Below are positions 1-11,590 of a stretch of DNA of 64,000 nucleotides, in pieces. This DNA comes from Plectrocnemia conspersa (Eukaryota > Arthropoda > Insecta > Trichoptera > Polycentropodidae). Within the stretch, counting starts at the first letter, position 1. The number at the start of each line of letters is the position of its first letter. Under the pieces are notes generated by a model. It ran no database searches and was not told the origin of the DNA. It saw only the letters and a list, made by a program, of their open reading frames with translations. The stretch lies in contig VTFK01000571.1 in assembly GCA_009617715.1 (NCBI GenBank), positions 1 through 64,000 on the forward strand, in the 5' to 3' direction. A program made the translations under genes and the position numbers.

Positions 1-1813
1 ATAATTAAAATTTAGCTAAATTATCAAACGTTTCATTTTTTGTGTAATTATTTGCAAATTTAGCCATGTATCAAACCTTTAACTATTTATAATATTTCAT
101 GTCCGTTTTTAATTTACATTTAAATAATTGTCAAAAAAAAATGAACGAAGGCTTGTAGTTTGTATTTGGTAATAATATGGTACAAACAAGCAAAATGTAT
201 ATGATATTGCATGTGTTACTAACATTAAGCTTTACAACCTTATACAGTACTACTAACATTCCTTTTCTTTCTTCATGTTTATTGTAATTTTATTTATTGT
301 CATGTTTATTGTAATTCTGTGTTAGTATTATTTCAAACATCGCGTCCTCACAGAGTTTGTAATGTGAGGACAAACACTTGTAAGGCCCGCTGATGTGCCC
401 GTCATTATGAAACTAATGTTTCATGGTGGGGGTATGTTGACGCGCCGTTTCGCCGTTTGTGCACGTTCGCGAACGCCGTCATACGGCGTTCGGGAAAGCA
501 CCAATTTTGACGTGAGTCGGCTCCGATCGTCGTTACAAAGCGGTCGGACCCGCCGAGCTCAATAAAAACTGTTACACCAGCACGTGTTTTGGATTGACCT
601 AAGACCTAACAGTGTTTAGATTATATTTTAGTATTAAAAACAATGACGGCTCTTAAGTTGCACAGTAAACCATACTAAGAATTTACTCCACTATTTTATT
701 ATATGTTTTGTTGCATTATATTGTAGTAGCCAATGGCAGATTTACTTCGACAGGGGGCTGAACCGTTACAAATTTTGGAGAGCCCTATATATATACAAAT
801 ATTCAGAGCCCGATTCCAAACCTACACTCCCCTACATTATACATAAATTATGTTACAATTAGAACAAGTATTTTATATTATATTTCATATCATGCATAAT
901 ATAATATAAAATCGCGGTCAATCGCGATTGTCAATCGTCAAGCGATAATATTTATTATCATTATTTAGCAATTGCCATAAATAGATCATTATATATAAAT
1001 TTATTAATATTAGATTTGGAACTGTAAAACTTCTTCTGGAATGTTCTATCTACCTGTTTTTTTCAATTCCTTTTATACAAATTATATTTTGAAGAGTAGA
1101 ATCCAAAGTACAGTTTCTATATATTTCATTTCAGAGAATGTACTCCCGACCATAAAAATAATTTCAAGTTATTTTTGTTACAGTAGTCGTTTTACAGCAA
1201 TCTAAAGACAATACCAACTGACGATTTAATGAATTTAGTTAAAGTATATTTCACAAGATGCAAAATTACAAATTTAGACAATGAGAGTAGTTTTAAATAA
1301 AAATAGATTTACTAGTTGTAGAAGTATAATTGAAAGATTGAAGTGGTTGGATATTAAAAAAAAAATGAAGATGAATATCTTAGTATTCATATATAAGTTG
1401 TATTTAAATATTATTAGTGCTGGCAACACAAAAATCTTATGAGCTGTCAATGTCACTGCGGGGATGTGGACCAATGGATAAATCGCAAATTGCGCACAAC
1501 TCATTGCGTTTCGTCTAGTAAAGGTTATTAAAAACTTATCATTTTAATTATTTTTCTTTGAAGTAAACATTTAATCTAAGTTTGAATGTATAATATAAAC
1601 TTGTATCAACAAAACATGTTTTTACTAATTGTCAATTATCAAACGATATATCAATTTTAACATATTTTTGCCTAACTGTGTATCGCTTATCACATTGATA
1701 TTAAATATTAGTCAACAAAAGTACACGTTTTTATATTTATAAGAAGTCAATTGTAATCACAAATTATCTTCCTACATTATGTCCATTTTAGATTATTGCG
1801 GATATACTTAATA
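1..1813. other. AT-rich DNA upstream of PARP16
   Basis: No gene is recognisable here. The sequence is strongly AT-rich apart from a CpG-rich block at about 357-610, listed separately. A phrase with a short G run at about 735-790 followed by AT-rich inverted words around 880-960 looks like transposon debris, but no termini can be set. The last 350 bases before the PARP16 start include a less AT-rich patch at 1440-1500 with a CCAAT word, which could belong to the promoter. No TATA box stands out. Confidence 0.5.
357..610 (+). repeat. CpG-rich LTR-like block (candidate solo LTR)
   Basis: This block of about 250 bp is much richer in CpG than its AT-rich surroundings. It has an AATAAA word (about 561) in its last quarter, like the polyadenylation signal of an LTR. 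It holds a perfect hairpin, CGAACGCCGT (470-479), loop CAT, ACGGCGTTCG (483-492). It could run from a TGT-start near 358 to an ACA-end near 610. No convincing target-site duplication or second copy is present in the window, so the LTR reading is inference. Confidence 0.28.
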
Positions 1814-4800
1814 ATGTCAACTCGGATTGCAAACGCTGTGCGAGATGCCCTACACAACGGCAGACACGGAGCAGAGCTTCGAATATGCCTTTTCGCAACG
1901 GCTTTAAATTCATATCGACGAGACTCTTGCCTCAGACCATTTCCACCAGCTTTTTCGAATGCCAACGGCAAACAATACGAAACTCTGGTAATTGTATAGT
2001 TAATTTATATAATATTTAATATTTTTTCTATACGATTTTATTTAATGTATTGTTTCAGATGAATATTTTAAAGCAAATTCCGCCGATTCCGATTCTTATG
2101 GAACGATTGGACGATCCGACGTATTTGGATATGAACAAGGACGTTATCAATCTGTTGCATTATATTCTCATTGAATTGTCTGAACCAAATTTGGCTGTTG
2201 TTCCTACTGATATGGTACGATTAGTTTATTGTTAATTCAATATTTTAATTTAATACTCATTAAATTTTCTTTTAGTTTGAGTCGATTCTGAATAAAGCGC
2301 CTTCGGAAATTGAAGTTTCAAAGCCTCAATTCATTTTTGAAGTTGTTTGTACGCCGACATCTCAGGCAGAGTGTAAATGGAAGAGTCTGACTAAAGATCA
2401 AAGTACGCTTTATGCTTATCATGGAAGTAGATTGGAAAACTTTCATTCTATTATACACCACGGTCTGCAGCAGCATCGTAATAAGGTAAATAAAATAAGA
2501 GACTCGCATAATTGTATTGGTTCAACAGTACTTATAATTATATATTGTATTCAATAACTGATAGACTTTGAATCAGATCAGAAGTGATCGTATTACGAAT
2601 CTCAAGATTGTGTAATGATTGAATGCCAAATTTGAGTATGTCTCTAAATAGCAAACGTGCTTTTATATAAAATTGTCCACAGAGAGGCAGGACTTTTGCT
2701 ATTCGTTATTATTTCGGCCATTTGGGTCTAAGTGAGGCTTTTTTTTAACAAATATATAGAAAAATATGTTCTAGTAGGTTTGGAACTTGCCTGCGGAATG
2801 CAATTTAAGTTTGTCATTTACAAACACCAATATTCACAGATTATAACATCCTTTGTATATTTGGTGTTTTTGTTCTGCAATTGTTTGTCTGTGCTTACTG
2901 TATTGTTATTTCTTCTTAGGGAAAAATTGAAAGCATTTCAAAAATTATACCATTGTTTTTTATATTTATTTTGAGTTCCGTTTTGCTAACACGACTTTTA
3001 GTTACGACACAATGTCTGCTATTATCCCTTTTATATCAATTTATCTTTGCTTGAAATAGTGTAGCAGAATAATTGATGAAGAGCTGATGTTAGTGTCTTG
3101 AGTTCTTGCGAACCCTTTTATACATTTCCTGCGAGCAGCTTGGACGAATGGAAGAAATAACTTATTTAGATCAATTAGGATGCACTATTAAAGCATGACG
3201 GACTAGTAAATTTATGAAATGGAATATTCACCAACCCAAAATTCGACAAATGGAAAGTTCACCGATTCTACAATTGATCGCCGATGATTTTTTTATTAAA
3301 AAACATGAAACACTATTTGCGAGAGAAATATTGACATTATTTCTTACCTAAGTACAATACATTATTTAGGGGTGATAAATGGTTATAAATGTGTACTAGT
3401 ACATTGATTTTGCCACAAAGATGAAATAGCTATACATTTTTAGATATTGTCGATATTTTGCTTTTATTTTTAGAAAACACTTTTATTAATGATTACCTAT
3501 AGTACATGTTTAATACGGATTTTTAAATTTAAATGATTAAAATTTTATTGAAAAAAATTGCTATAATTTTTTTTGTCATAGTGAAGATCTATCTTATAAA
3601 TCTAAAAATGTATCAGTTATTATGTAAGTATTTTTTTCTGTCCATTGCAATAAATTTATCACATATTATTTGTTACCTACCGAAACCACAATGGTTTCGC
3701 TTATAAAAAGTCACCCGGAAGACACTCTTGCAGAGGTAATAAAAATCCAATCAAATAATGTTGCAAAGATTAAATAAACGTTAATTTAATAGCGCTAGAT
3801 CAGGGCTTTATGGAGGATTATCGACTATATTCCATTCTAGTCTGCGGGAAAAAATATAATTATTTTGATTTTTACCTTATGAAAATGTGCACCAATTTGC
3901 CCTATGAAAATATATGTATGTTACAATTAATGTTTTTAATGATTGATGCAATCGATTCAGCAATTCACTCTGTCTTCATTATTTCCCCTTGTTTGAGCAA
4001 TTTCAAATTTATTATTTAACAAATGTACCGCTGAACAGATAATATGACCTAGTTTTAAGTAATGCTTGGTCTTAGGGTTGTTTTTGTTACTTGCTTCTTT
4101 GATAACGGATAATGGATTGTCCTTAATTTTAGCGACCATTTGATTTTCATAGTAAAATTCAGGGGTTTCACTACCAGATTTATTTGCTTCAACCATTTCT
4201 TGTTTAAGGCATTAAAATCGAATAAATAAATAATAAGATAAGAACATATATCTCCCTGAATGTTTAAAGTGCGATGTATATTTCGAAAGAACTACTAAAA
4301 GATATACAGTAATTCAAGTGCGATCAGTGTTGAGTGATTAGTGATGGGATTGAGTATCAAATCTTTCCTTTACGGAAGCTCGAACGAATGGGAGATAAGG
4401 CAAATTGATAGCCAATCGCGTGAGTGCTTAGCTGCACTTATCCTTTTTGTTTTGATATGGTCGTTCTGTAATTATAAAAGATAGTTCCAACAGTGCTTAT
4501 TCAATGCGAAGCCATTAGTAATTTTTATAGACGTGTCTCAAAACTTTTGAATAAAAGATTTGAAGTTATTTTTTGTGGTAATTTTGGGTGTTCTGAAATG
4601 CTAATTTTTGATGCCTAAATCGTTTTACACATTTCTAAAGGTTATTTTATAATAATGATCCAGTTTAAATCAGCGTGTAATTTACCTGTAAATCATGCAA
4701 ATTATTATATCAAGTCTCAAGTTGAAAGATTCACATATTTTATTTATTTATTTAGTTAATTGTATTAAATACTATACTTATATTAATTTGTGAAAAATTA

Positions 4801-5446
4801 TTGCAGAAGAAAGTCTACGGCAGCGGTACATACTTTTCTTCCGAATTAAGCGTCAGTCTTCCGTACAGTCCGATCGGACTCAACTGGGAAGGCAGTACAA
4901 TGGGCCGTTACTTATCGTGCATCGCTTTGTGCGAACTGATTGATTCTCCCAAAGGTTTAATAAGTCAAAAAAACAAAACAAACCTTTCAAATGGTAATTA
5001 ATCATTCATTACAATTCGGATAACAAAATAAATATTTTAACTATGGATATTGTTTTAGGTGAAAGCAGCAGTTCAAGTAATAATAAGAGAGCTAATGATA
5101 GTATGGCAGGTGATATACCTCATAAATATTATATTGTAACCAATAACGATTTGATACGTGTAAGATATCTGCTAGTGTATGCCAAAGATATGCCTTCATC
5201 CAAAAATCAGCTCAGAGCAAATCCGGCCAAAAAAAGTAATACATAATTAAGCATATAATTAAATCCATATAAATATAACATATATTTTTAGGTTTTATTT
5301 GGCGTTGGATGTCTCAGTACAAACTCTTGGTGATCATGATTTTCTACGTTTTCATATTAACCATGATCGGACTACAAAACAACTACTCGGTCTATTACTT
5401 CTATAAAAGTCTACTGAAAAAGCTGAGACTTAGCATCATTGGTTAA
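1814..5446 (+). CDS. PARP16: PARP16-like mono-ADP-ribosyltransferase, ER tail-anchored
   Basis: Six exons: 1814-1987, 2059-2214, 2276-2485, 4807-4993, 5059-5235, 5292-5446. All introns are GT-AG and the phases join, giving 352 codons. PARP16 transfers single ADP-ribose units from NAD+ and sits in the ER membrane facing the cytosol; in mammals it modifies the stress sensors PERK and IRE1 (family knowledge). The N-terminal helical domain reads ELRICLFATALNSYRRDS. The NAD-binding core has YHGSRLENFHSIIHHGL (His159), GSGTYFSSE (Tyr189) and RYLLVY (about Tyr279), matching the H-Y-Y triad of PARP16. Residues about 311-329 (LLVIMIFYVFILTMIGL) form the single C-terminal membrane anchor, with a lysine-rich tail after it. 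A serine run (about 245-249) interrupts a low-conservation loop. Length fits the family (human about 322). The ATG at 1814 is chosen because family similarity starts there; codons upstream in frame are not conserved-looking. It could only be confused with other PARPs, and the membrane tail argues against that. Confidence 0.94.
2486..4806. other. PARP16 intron 3 (2.3 kb)
   Basis: This is the only long intron of the gene; the others are about 60-75 bases. It holds AT-rich sequence and no family I can name with confidence. A 79-codon open stretch on the minus strand (3957-4196) has a segment KIKDNPLSVIKEASNK that faintly recalls the helix-turn-helix start of mariner-type transposases, but no catalytic part follows. 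A transposon insertion is the likely reason for the intron's length. Confidence 0.5.
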
Positions 5447-5532
5447 TTTCAAGTTGCATTTTATACTGTAATAATTTTAAATGTGACTGATAACCTAAAA
5501 TTTTTTACCATTTGTGATATCTTATTATTTTT

Positions 5533-5538
5533 AATAAA
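5533..5538 (+). terminator. Candidate PARP16 poly(A) signal AATAAA
   Basis: This is the first AATAAA after the PARP16 stop codon, 87 bases downstream, on the coding strand. AT-rich DNA yields such words by chance and later ones exist (for example near 5748), so which is used is unknown. Confidence 0.4.
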
Positions 5539-8500
5539 ACATGTTTTGTATGTGCCATAAAAATCCATACAAATTTTATTTCGATCTGTTACAGTTGCTT
5601 GTAACTTATATTTTGATGTAAATGTCAATAGTGGTTTGTAAAGGGTTGCTGTGTATTTTTTTAACAGATATGTTCCAACCATTTACGTTTTTACGTTTAT
5701 CAAGCATTTACTGCAATGCTTTTCATTGACATTAAACTTAAATCATCAAATAAATAACCTACTAATTGATAATATTAAAAATATTATTTTAAATTAAATA
5801 ATTATGCAGCATCCTTTATTAACTATTAATGTTTCGTTAGTGACTAGTAGATTGTTAGTTTAATGTATATTTAGTCAAATATTATTTTATTGACTGCACA
5901 ATCATCGGTGTATTCTGTTGCATTTTATGTAATATTTGTTTGTAGTATCTCGATCTATTTGTAGGTCTTGCCAATGAGCTTTCGAATATTATGTGATGTT
6001 TACACGACTAATTCTGATATAATATTTTTTCCTCACCAGTGTATGTTTTAGTGTTTAAAGCATATAATAATACAGTAACGCTGATACTTAGATTGTATTG
6101 TAGTAACTCAAGTCTAAACATTTCCCTATTTGATAAATAATTTGTAATCATTGTTATGAAGGAATCGTTTTATATCACTTATGACTGATGGTTTTTACCG
6201 AAAAGATCCATTGAAAATGTGTCTGAAAAACCGAAAAAATCAGGTGTCATGTACTTTGTTTAAATTATCATTAATGACTTTTGATGTATAAAATTATTTA
6301 TATTAAAAGTATAATAAAACATAAGCTGTTTTATTAATCTGTTCCACATATATCTAAAATTATAACATTCTTGTTTGTAAATACATAATCCACACGAATG
6401 TGAGGATTAGGTATTTATTAATATGAAAATAGTCTTGTTATCTAATATGGAAGCCTTATTATTAGATTTCTATACATAACATCATTCAAGCATAAATTGG
6501 TTTTAAATAGTTTCATATATGAATACAATTACTATTTCAGTATAATACAAAGCTTCGAACCGTTATTTTTTCATTACGGTTTTTGTTCCGGTTTTCGTTC
6601 TGGAGTAAATAGTGTTTTTTTTTCAGTTTTCAATTCAGCAAAATGTTTTTATTTGTATTAAAAATTCATTTTCTAACATAATTTAGAATATCTTATCTAC
6701 ATGAATTGATACAATAATATAATATGATAAAAATTAATTGAAGGTATAATAATTAGAACTAGAAGTAGATAATGTATGATAATAATGTAATTTATGAAAT
6801 GCAACTAATAATTATTAAAATATCTTTCAATGTATTTTCATTTAAACTATTTCTATTGTCTCGTAGAATAAACTTTAAACCAGAGAAGGACCTTTCAACA
6901 CTAATTGTTTGTCGTGCGCTATGCATTTTAAGTCGATAATATAAAGTATGTACTTAATCAAATACCCAACAGCAGCCGACCGGCCACCGGCTGGGGTGGT
7001 CACACGTAGACACACTATGGCGCGGCACTAATCCTAAAAAATATTATTATAATTATTTCTTGTTCTTTCTTCTTTGTAGTTATTTACATGAAAATAAATA
7101 AATAAAATAATTAAAAATAAATTTAATATCTTAAATTCGGAGTCGAGTCGGGAAAAATTTCCAACGATTCCATTGCCCTGGTATAAATCAAATAAATTTT
7201 ATACACATATCTATAGTATAATTCTCAAATTTGCCCTTCTCTTTGTCTGTCTTATAAACGCGAGTGATTTTTAATGAATTTATAGATCAACGCTTTTATG
7301 AAAATAAGATTATGAGGGTAGGTATTTCGAATTTTAATTATTTTGTCTTTAATGTAAAAGTCGATGAAATAAACTTCTCGATTCAAGAGATGATGATTAA
7401 GAAAACAATAGATAAATACAAAGTTATCGAGCTAGCAGTTTTATTATGCTGTTGAATCTGGGTCTAACAAAACTTTACAATATAAATAGCAAAACATGTA
7501 ATTGAGGCGGTGATCGAGCATTTAAATGTGATAATATGACAGATATTGACTCGAAAAATGATGCTTTCTGCAAGGTCACGAGAGGAGCATGCAAATCACT
7601 TATTTGCAATTAAATTTATTTATTAAAAAGTGTAACATATACCAAACGCTCTACGTAAGCTATACTTTTTTTACCTGTTATGTGCACCGACTCATAATAT
7701 GGCTTATCTACTGGTCACTGATATTCCTTATCCCCTTTTAATACGTGTTCGGTGTAGTAGTTTTTTTGCCGAATATGACGTTAGCTTTCATCGAATTCCT
7801 TTTGCCGTTGTCGCTTTGTTTTAGCTTTAAAAACTCTTATTTTGTTATCTATTGTATTTCAGTTAGGTGCAATATTTAAATACTATGGATGCTACAAAAT
7901 TATTGAGAGCTTATTTAGTAAAGTTATTATTTTTTAATGAACAAGAAACAATTTATGATAATATGATATTATGAGCCATAAATCACATTACTGTTTTACA
8001 AATTTAGTAGTATTTCAATGACGATATTTCTCTATAGGTTACAAGGAACTATATATATATTTAGATATATTCCAATAATATGAGTGTTTGAGGTTATCTA
8101 TGAATGAACTTCTCTTGTATAGATAAATTTAATAATACTCACTGTTAAAGATGATAAGCACAGAATATATTTGTACCTAATGGTAAAAAAACAAATCTCA
8201 TATAATATTTATACAAATAAAAGCTTCTTATCTTATTAAAGCGTATTATTAGTAAACTGCTTAATAGCTCAAGTTTAATATTTTTATAGTTCTGATTGGA
8301 GCTGAGTTCCGGTTTGCTCTGGTCAATTCCGAGCCATGAGTATGCACAATATGTTCATTTAGTGCGAAACTTTTAAAAGATAGACGAAAATATGTTTCGT
8401 CGCCCACATAGCAGGCTTTCAGGCCGATCGATTTTCCCCCAATGAATGACGCACGAGTGACGTCATGCGCGGTTGGATTCTATACGAATATATATGTACC

Positions 8501-9300
8501 CCATATACGTTACGATGAAAAGTATACATAATAAATATGTTTTCGCTTCACTGGTTAGCATGTGATTCAAGAAAATCGGTTATCTGTGTGAAACTTTTGT
8601 TGGCAATCTGCAGCTCTATCGGTTTATGAAAAACATATCTTGGGGCAAATCAAAGATACGATTTCTTAAGAAAAATATATAAGTAGTCAGTGGGAATTGT
8701 TCTAAAATGTTATATTAAAAAAAAACGTAATTATACGTTTTCTTGTATAAAAAAAAATAAAAACAAAAAAAATTATATGAAAACCAGTTCATATTTTTTT
8801 GAGAATTGTAAAAAACATTAACTATTCTATTAGTTTTAGGCTTGAGATTTTAATTATAAAATAAGTTTTTAAGGATTTTTTTTATTTATTTATCGTCAAT
8901 TTTAGTTTTTTTTGGCAGAATTCCTTTTGCTTTGACAACACCATAAAATGTAATTGCAAGTTTAATTTTACATTTAACACAACATAATTAAGACATTTCT
9001 AAAATATTCACAACAAACTACTAATTTATAATGGCAATGCTTACAACATATAAATATTTGTGCGTTTAGATTGTTTTAATTTATATAAATTTATAATTGC
9101 TTCATTTCATTATTGATTAAAAAAGGTACTAGCTTTTTTGTGTTATGCATATGTTACAGTGAATGTAAATAATAATCACTAGTAAAAATACACGTTCACT
9201 GCCCAATATTAGTAAAACTGTATTTATTCGCAAACGAATGATGAGTGAAACACGTGTTTCCATAATTCCAAATTTTCGTTTAAAAAATATCATATTTGAG
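5539..9300. other. AT-rich spacer between PARP16 and PHM
   Basis: No gene is seen. A short GC-rich patch at 6970-7025 carries overlapping GGCC/CCGG words and the phrase TAGACACACTATGG, which recurs at about 10400 inside a repeat, so it is probably the edge of a transposon remnant. A CpG-rich patch at 8400-8475 contains a full CRE and is listed separately. The rest is low-complexity A/T sequence. Confidence 0.5.
8400..8475. promoter_or_regulatory. CpG-rich patch with full CRE site
   Basis: A roughly 75 bp less AT-rich segment holds TGACGTCA (8458-8465), the palindromic CREB/ATF site, next to ATGCGCGG. It lies about 3 kb upstream of PHM and 3 kb downstream of PARP16. Function is inferred from motif and base composition only. 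Confidence 0.25.
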
Positions 9301-9304
9301 CAAC

Positions 9305-9745
9305 TTACCTCTCAATTGTCTGTTTTTTGAAATGTTATTTTTCGAATAAATAACAAATGAAATATGTAATAAAGAAATATCCGGATGAAATGTCATTTTA
9401 TATAATAAAACATCAGGTAGTATTTTGACCAGTTTATTACAATAATTTTTATATAATATAATTTCCATCGTTTTCTATAGCTTCTTTCATCTTTTTATAA
9501 AGTTGTTTCGGTTTTGAGTTAAAAAGTCATATAGTGCTGATTTTACTTTCTTATTTAAATTATATTTTTATTCCTCAAAAAATGTTTCATAGACCTGAAC
9601 AAGTGATATGTTTAGTGAATACGGGGGGTGCAATAAAACTTCACAGTCAAGACTTAATTTAGCGGAATGGTGGCGGGCGAGAGGCGTTGTTTTGGTGCAA
9701 TTAGACATGCGGAACCCAAACTCGTTCCTAATTTAGGAAGGTATC
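9305..9745 (-). pseudogene. Mariner transposase relic A (C-terminal part)
   Basis: Read on the minus strand, about 9570-9680 encodes LSLDCEVLLHPPYSLNISLV. This matches the strongly conserved mariner block around the HPPYSPDLAPSD motif just before the last catalytic aspartate. Further on, 9480-9530 gives FLTQNRNNFIKR and 9310-9460 gives NKLVKILPDVLLYKMTF, the usual spacing and flavour of the mariner C-terminus. Stops interrupt the frame (for example after FFEE), and the segment expected to carry the middle catalytic aspartate is not recognisable. It is a dead copy with no visible inverted repeats. Confidence 0.65.
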
Positions 9746-10204
9746 TTTGGGTGTTTGACCAGGAAGTAGCAACTCTTCTGGACATTCTTCGGACAGCAAA
9801 ATGCTCTTGTCAAGTAGGCTATTTCTTCCACTTTTAAGCTCATTTTTTTAATCAAAATTTCCATATTTTAATTTTATAGAGCGCTTTCGGCACTTCCTTA
9901 CGTTTAACACGTTACCATAAGCACTTTAAATGCTTTCAGTAATTTTGTGCTAGTTTTAAAATGGAATTCATTTAGGATACATTTCTGTAAATGCTTTTCC
10001 AATGGACACTTGTTTGCCATTAAGCAATAAAGGGCAAGGAGTACAATTTTTTAGGTGTAAAACCAAGAACAAGCCTTCTTCTGACTTCTTCTTTATTTTT
10101 ATTATTTGTATAATTTCCTGTATGTTTTTTTAATTTTACTTTCAATTAAATTTTTTGTAAGTATTTTTATTTTTCGTTTTCTCAATTTGCAGTGGTAACG
10201 CTGC

Positions 10205-10610
10205 CAACGGCGCTGACACGATTTTATTGCCTTTGACGTGGATTTTTGACTTCTGAGAAATGATAATTGTTTTGAGCTCTCCTGTTCGCCAAAATTCGGT
10301 TTAAATATACTTTGATCAACCTTCTTATATTAGAAGTCCATAGTAATATCAGTAAGGATAGCTATTATATTTTTAAAACATAGTGTTATATCGAAATGTA
10401 GACACACTATGGAGCAATATGTGAGATGCAATGTCTGTCTGTACTCTTTCTTCCGCTTATTTTCCTCCGAGAGGAGTTGACTTAGTTTGTATTTTGGACT
10501 TGATCTAATGAAAGTTCTGAAACTATAATTAGTTTTAGTACTTACATTAGGTTAGGTTTGGGTTTGAACAGAAAATGGACATTTCGCAACTGTCAACTTG
10601 AGTTTCATAG
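10205..10610 (+). repeat. Foldback repeat family, right-arm copy
   Basis: This segment begins at CACGATTTTATTGCC and shares ordered blocks with the right arm at 37844-38290. The shared blocks include a 'TTCTGAGAARTGATAATTGTTTT' type block, the AGAGGAG-like purine patch, GCAATATGYGAGATGC, and a terminal GGGTTTGAACAG phrase near 10559. It lacks the left arm, so it is a half element. See 37690-38300 for the full form and 44473-44650 for a left-arm relative. Confidence 0.65.
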
Positions 10611-11039
10611 ACATTTTAGAGCAGCATATTAGCGCCTCACAGTTTAATTATATTTTCGCTAGCAGAAATATATATCTACTGGTAAAAAGTATTTCGACTT
10701 TACTAGTGAAAATATAGCTACACTGAAAAATACATTCACTGTAACATTTATACATCGCATGTAAATACATAATGATAAGTATGTAAATGTATATATTACT
10801 ACATATGGAAAAGTTGAAATCGTATAATTTTTCAAGCACATACCAGATAAATTATATTTTCACTTATAAAAAATATATATCTACCAGTGAAATATTTATT
10901 CTGTTATGATTTCACTGAAATTACATATTTTTAAAAACATTTTTGGGATAGATTCGAAACTGTTTTTTTTAAATTTTATTTGAGAGATAACCCGAGAATT
11001 TCTGGTTTAGAATCAGGGACATAATTTCAGTTTTTTTAG

Positions 11040-11175
11040 TGGTGGAGGAGGGGTGCAAAAGCTGGCAAAAGTCAATGATTTTTTAATATTCTGATTTCAT
11101 TAAAATTTATAGTATTTCATTAAATGACATGCATTTTTCTGGTTAAATTCATAAACAGCAAATGCCCCTCCCCCT
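11040..11175. repeat. Possible transposon fragment with G-run and C-run edges
   Basis: The segment opens with a GTGGAGGAGGGG run and closes with AAATGCCCCTCCCCC, with short AT-rich DNA between. A similar pairing of G- and C-runs around CAAATGC occurs at 42220-42250. It may be a deleted element with purine/pyrimidine-rich ends; the family is unknown. Confidence 0.25.
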
Positions 11176-11360
11176 TAAATCACATCACTGTCTACTATAC
11201 GGTAACATTTATTTACAACCTAGTAACTCTTGTATTTTATGATTATTATAAGCAATGTCTTACATATCGCTATGACGTAGATTCAAGTTATATACGGTTA
11301 CGTATTTCAATAAATATATTTATTTACTAATGTACGGTTAGGTTACGAAACGAACGCGCA

Positions 11361-11366
11361 TATAAA
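11361..11366 (+). promoter_or_regulatory. TATA-box candidate for PHM
   Basis: TATAAA lies in the context GCGCATATAAACGTG, 225 bases before the PHM start codon, at the left edge of a block that is distinctly less AT-rich (11340-11700). The pyrimidine/CA-rich stretch from about 11390 would then be the 5' leader. No downstream element was confirmed. Confidence 0.45.
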
Positions 11367-11590
11367 CGTGCATGGGCAGCTTTATCATCCACTCCCCTCT
11401 CTTTCCACCTCCACACCGCTGCATACTCTCACTAACAACAGATCACTGCTCGCAGGTGAGAAGGCTCTTCGCTCGCGATCAGGCTGCGTTACACAGAGAA
11501 CAACCTCGCAAACTCGCCGACCTCGACTCAAAAGTCATACATCCACGCAGTGTGCCAAAACAATAGCAATTTCGCACTCCCTTAACCACC

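Noticed and set aside
3957..4196. 79-codon minus-strand frame in PARP16 intron 3 as a transposase or gene
   Set aside because: Only a faint helix-turn-helix resemblance and no catalytic region; mentioned in the intron entry.
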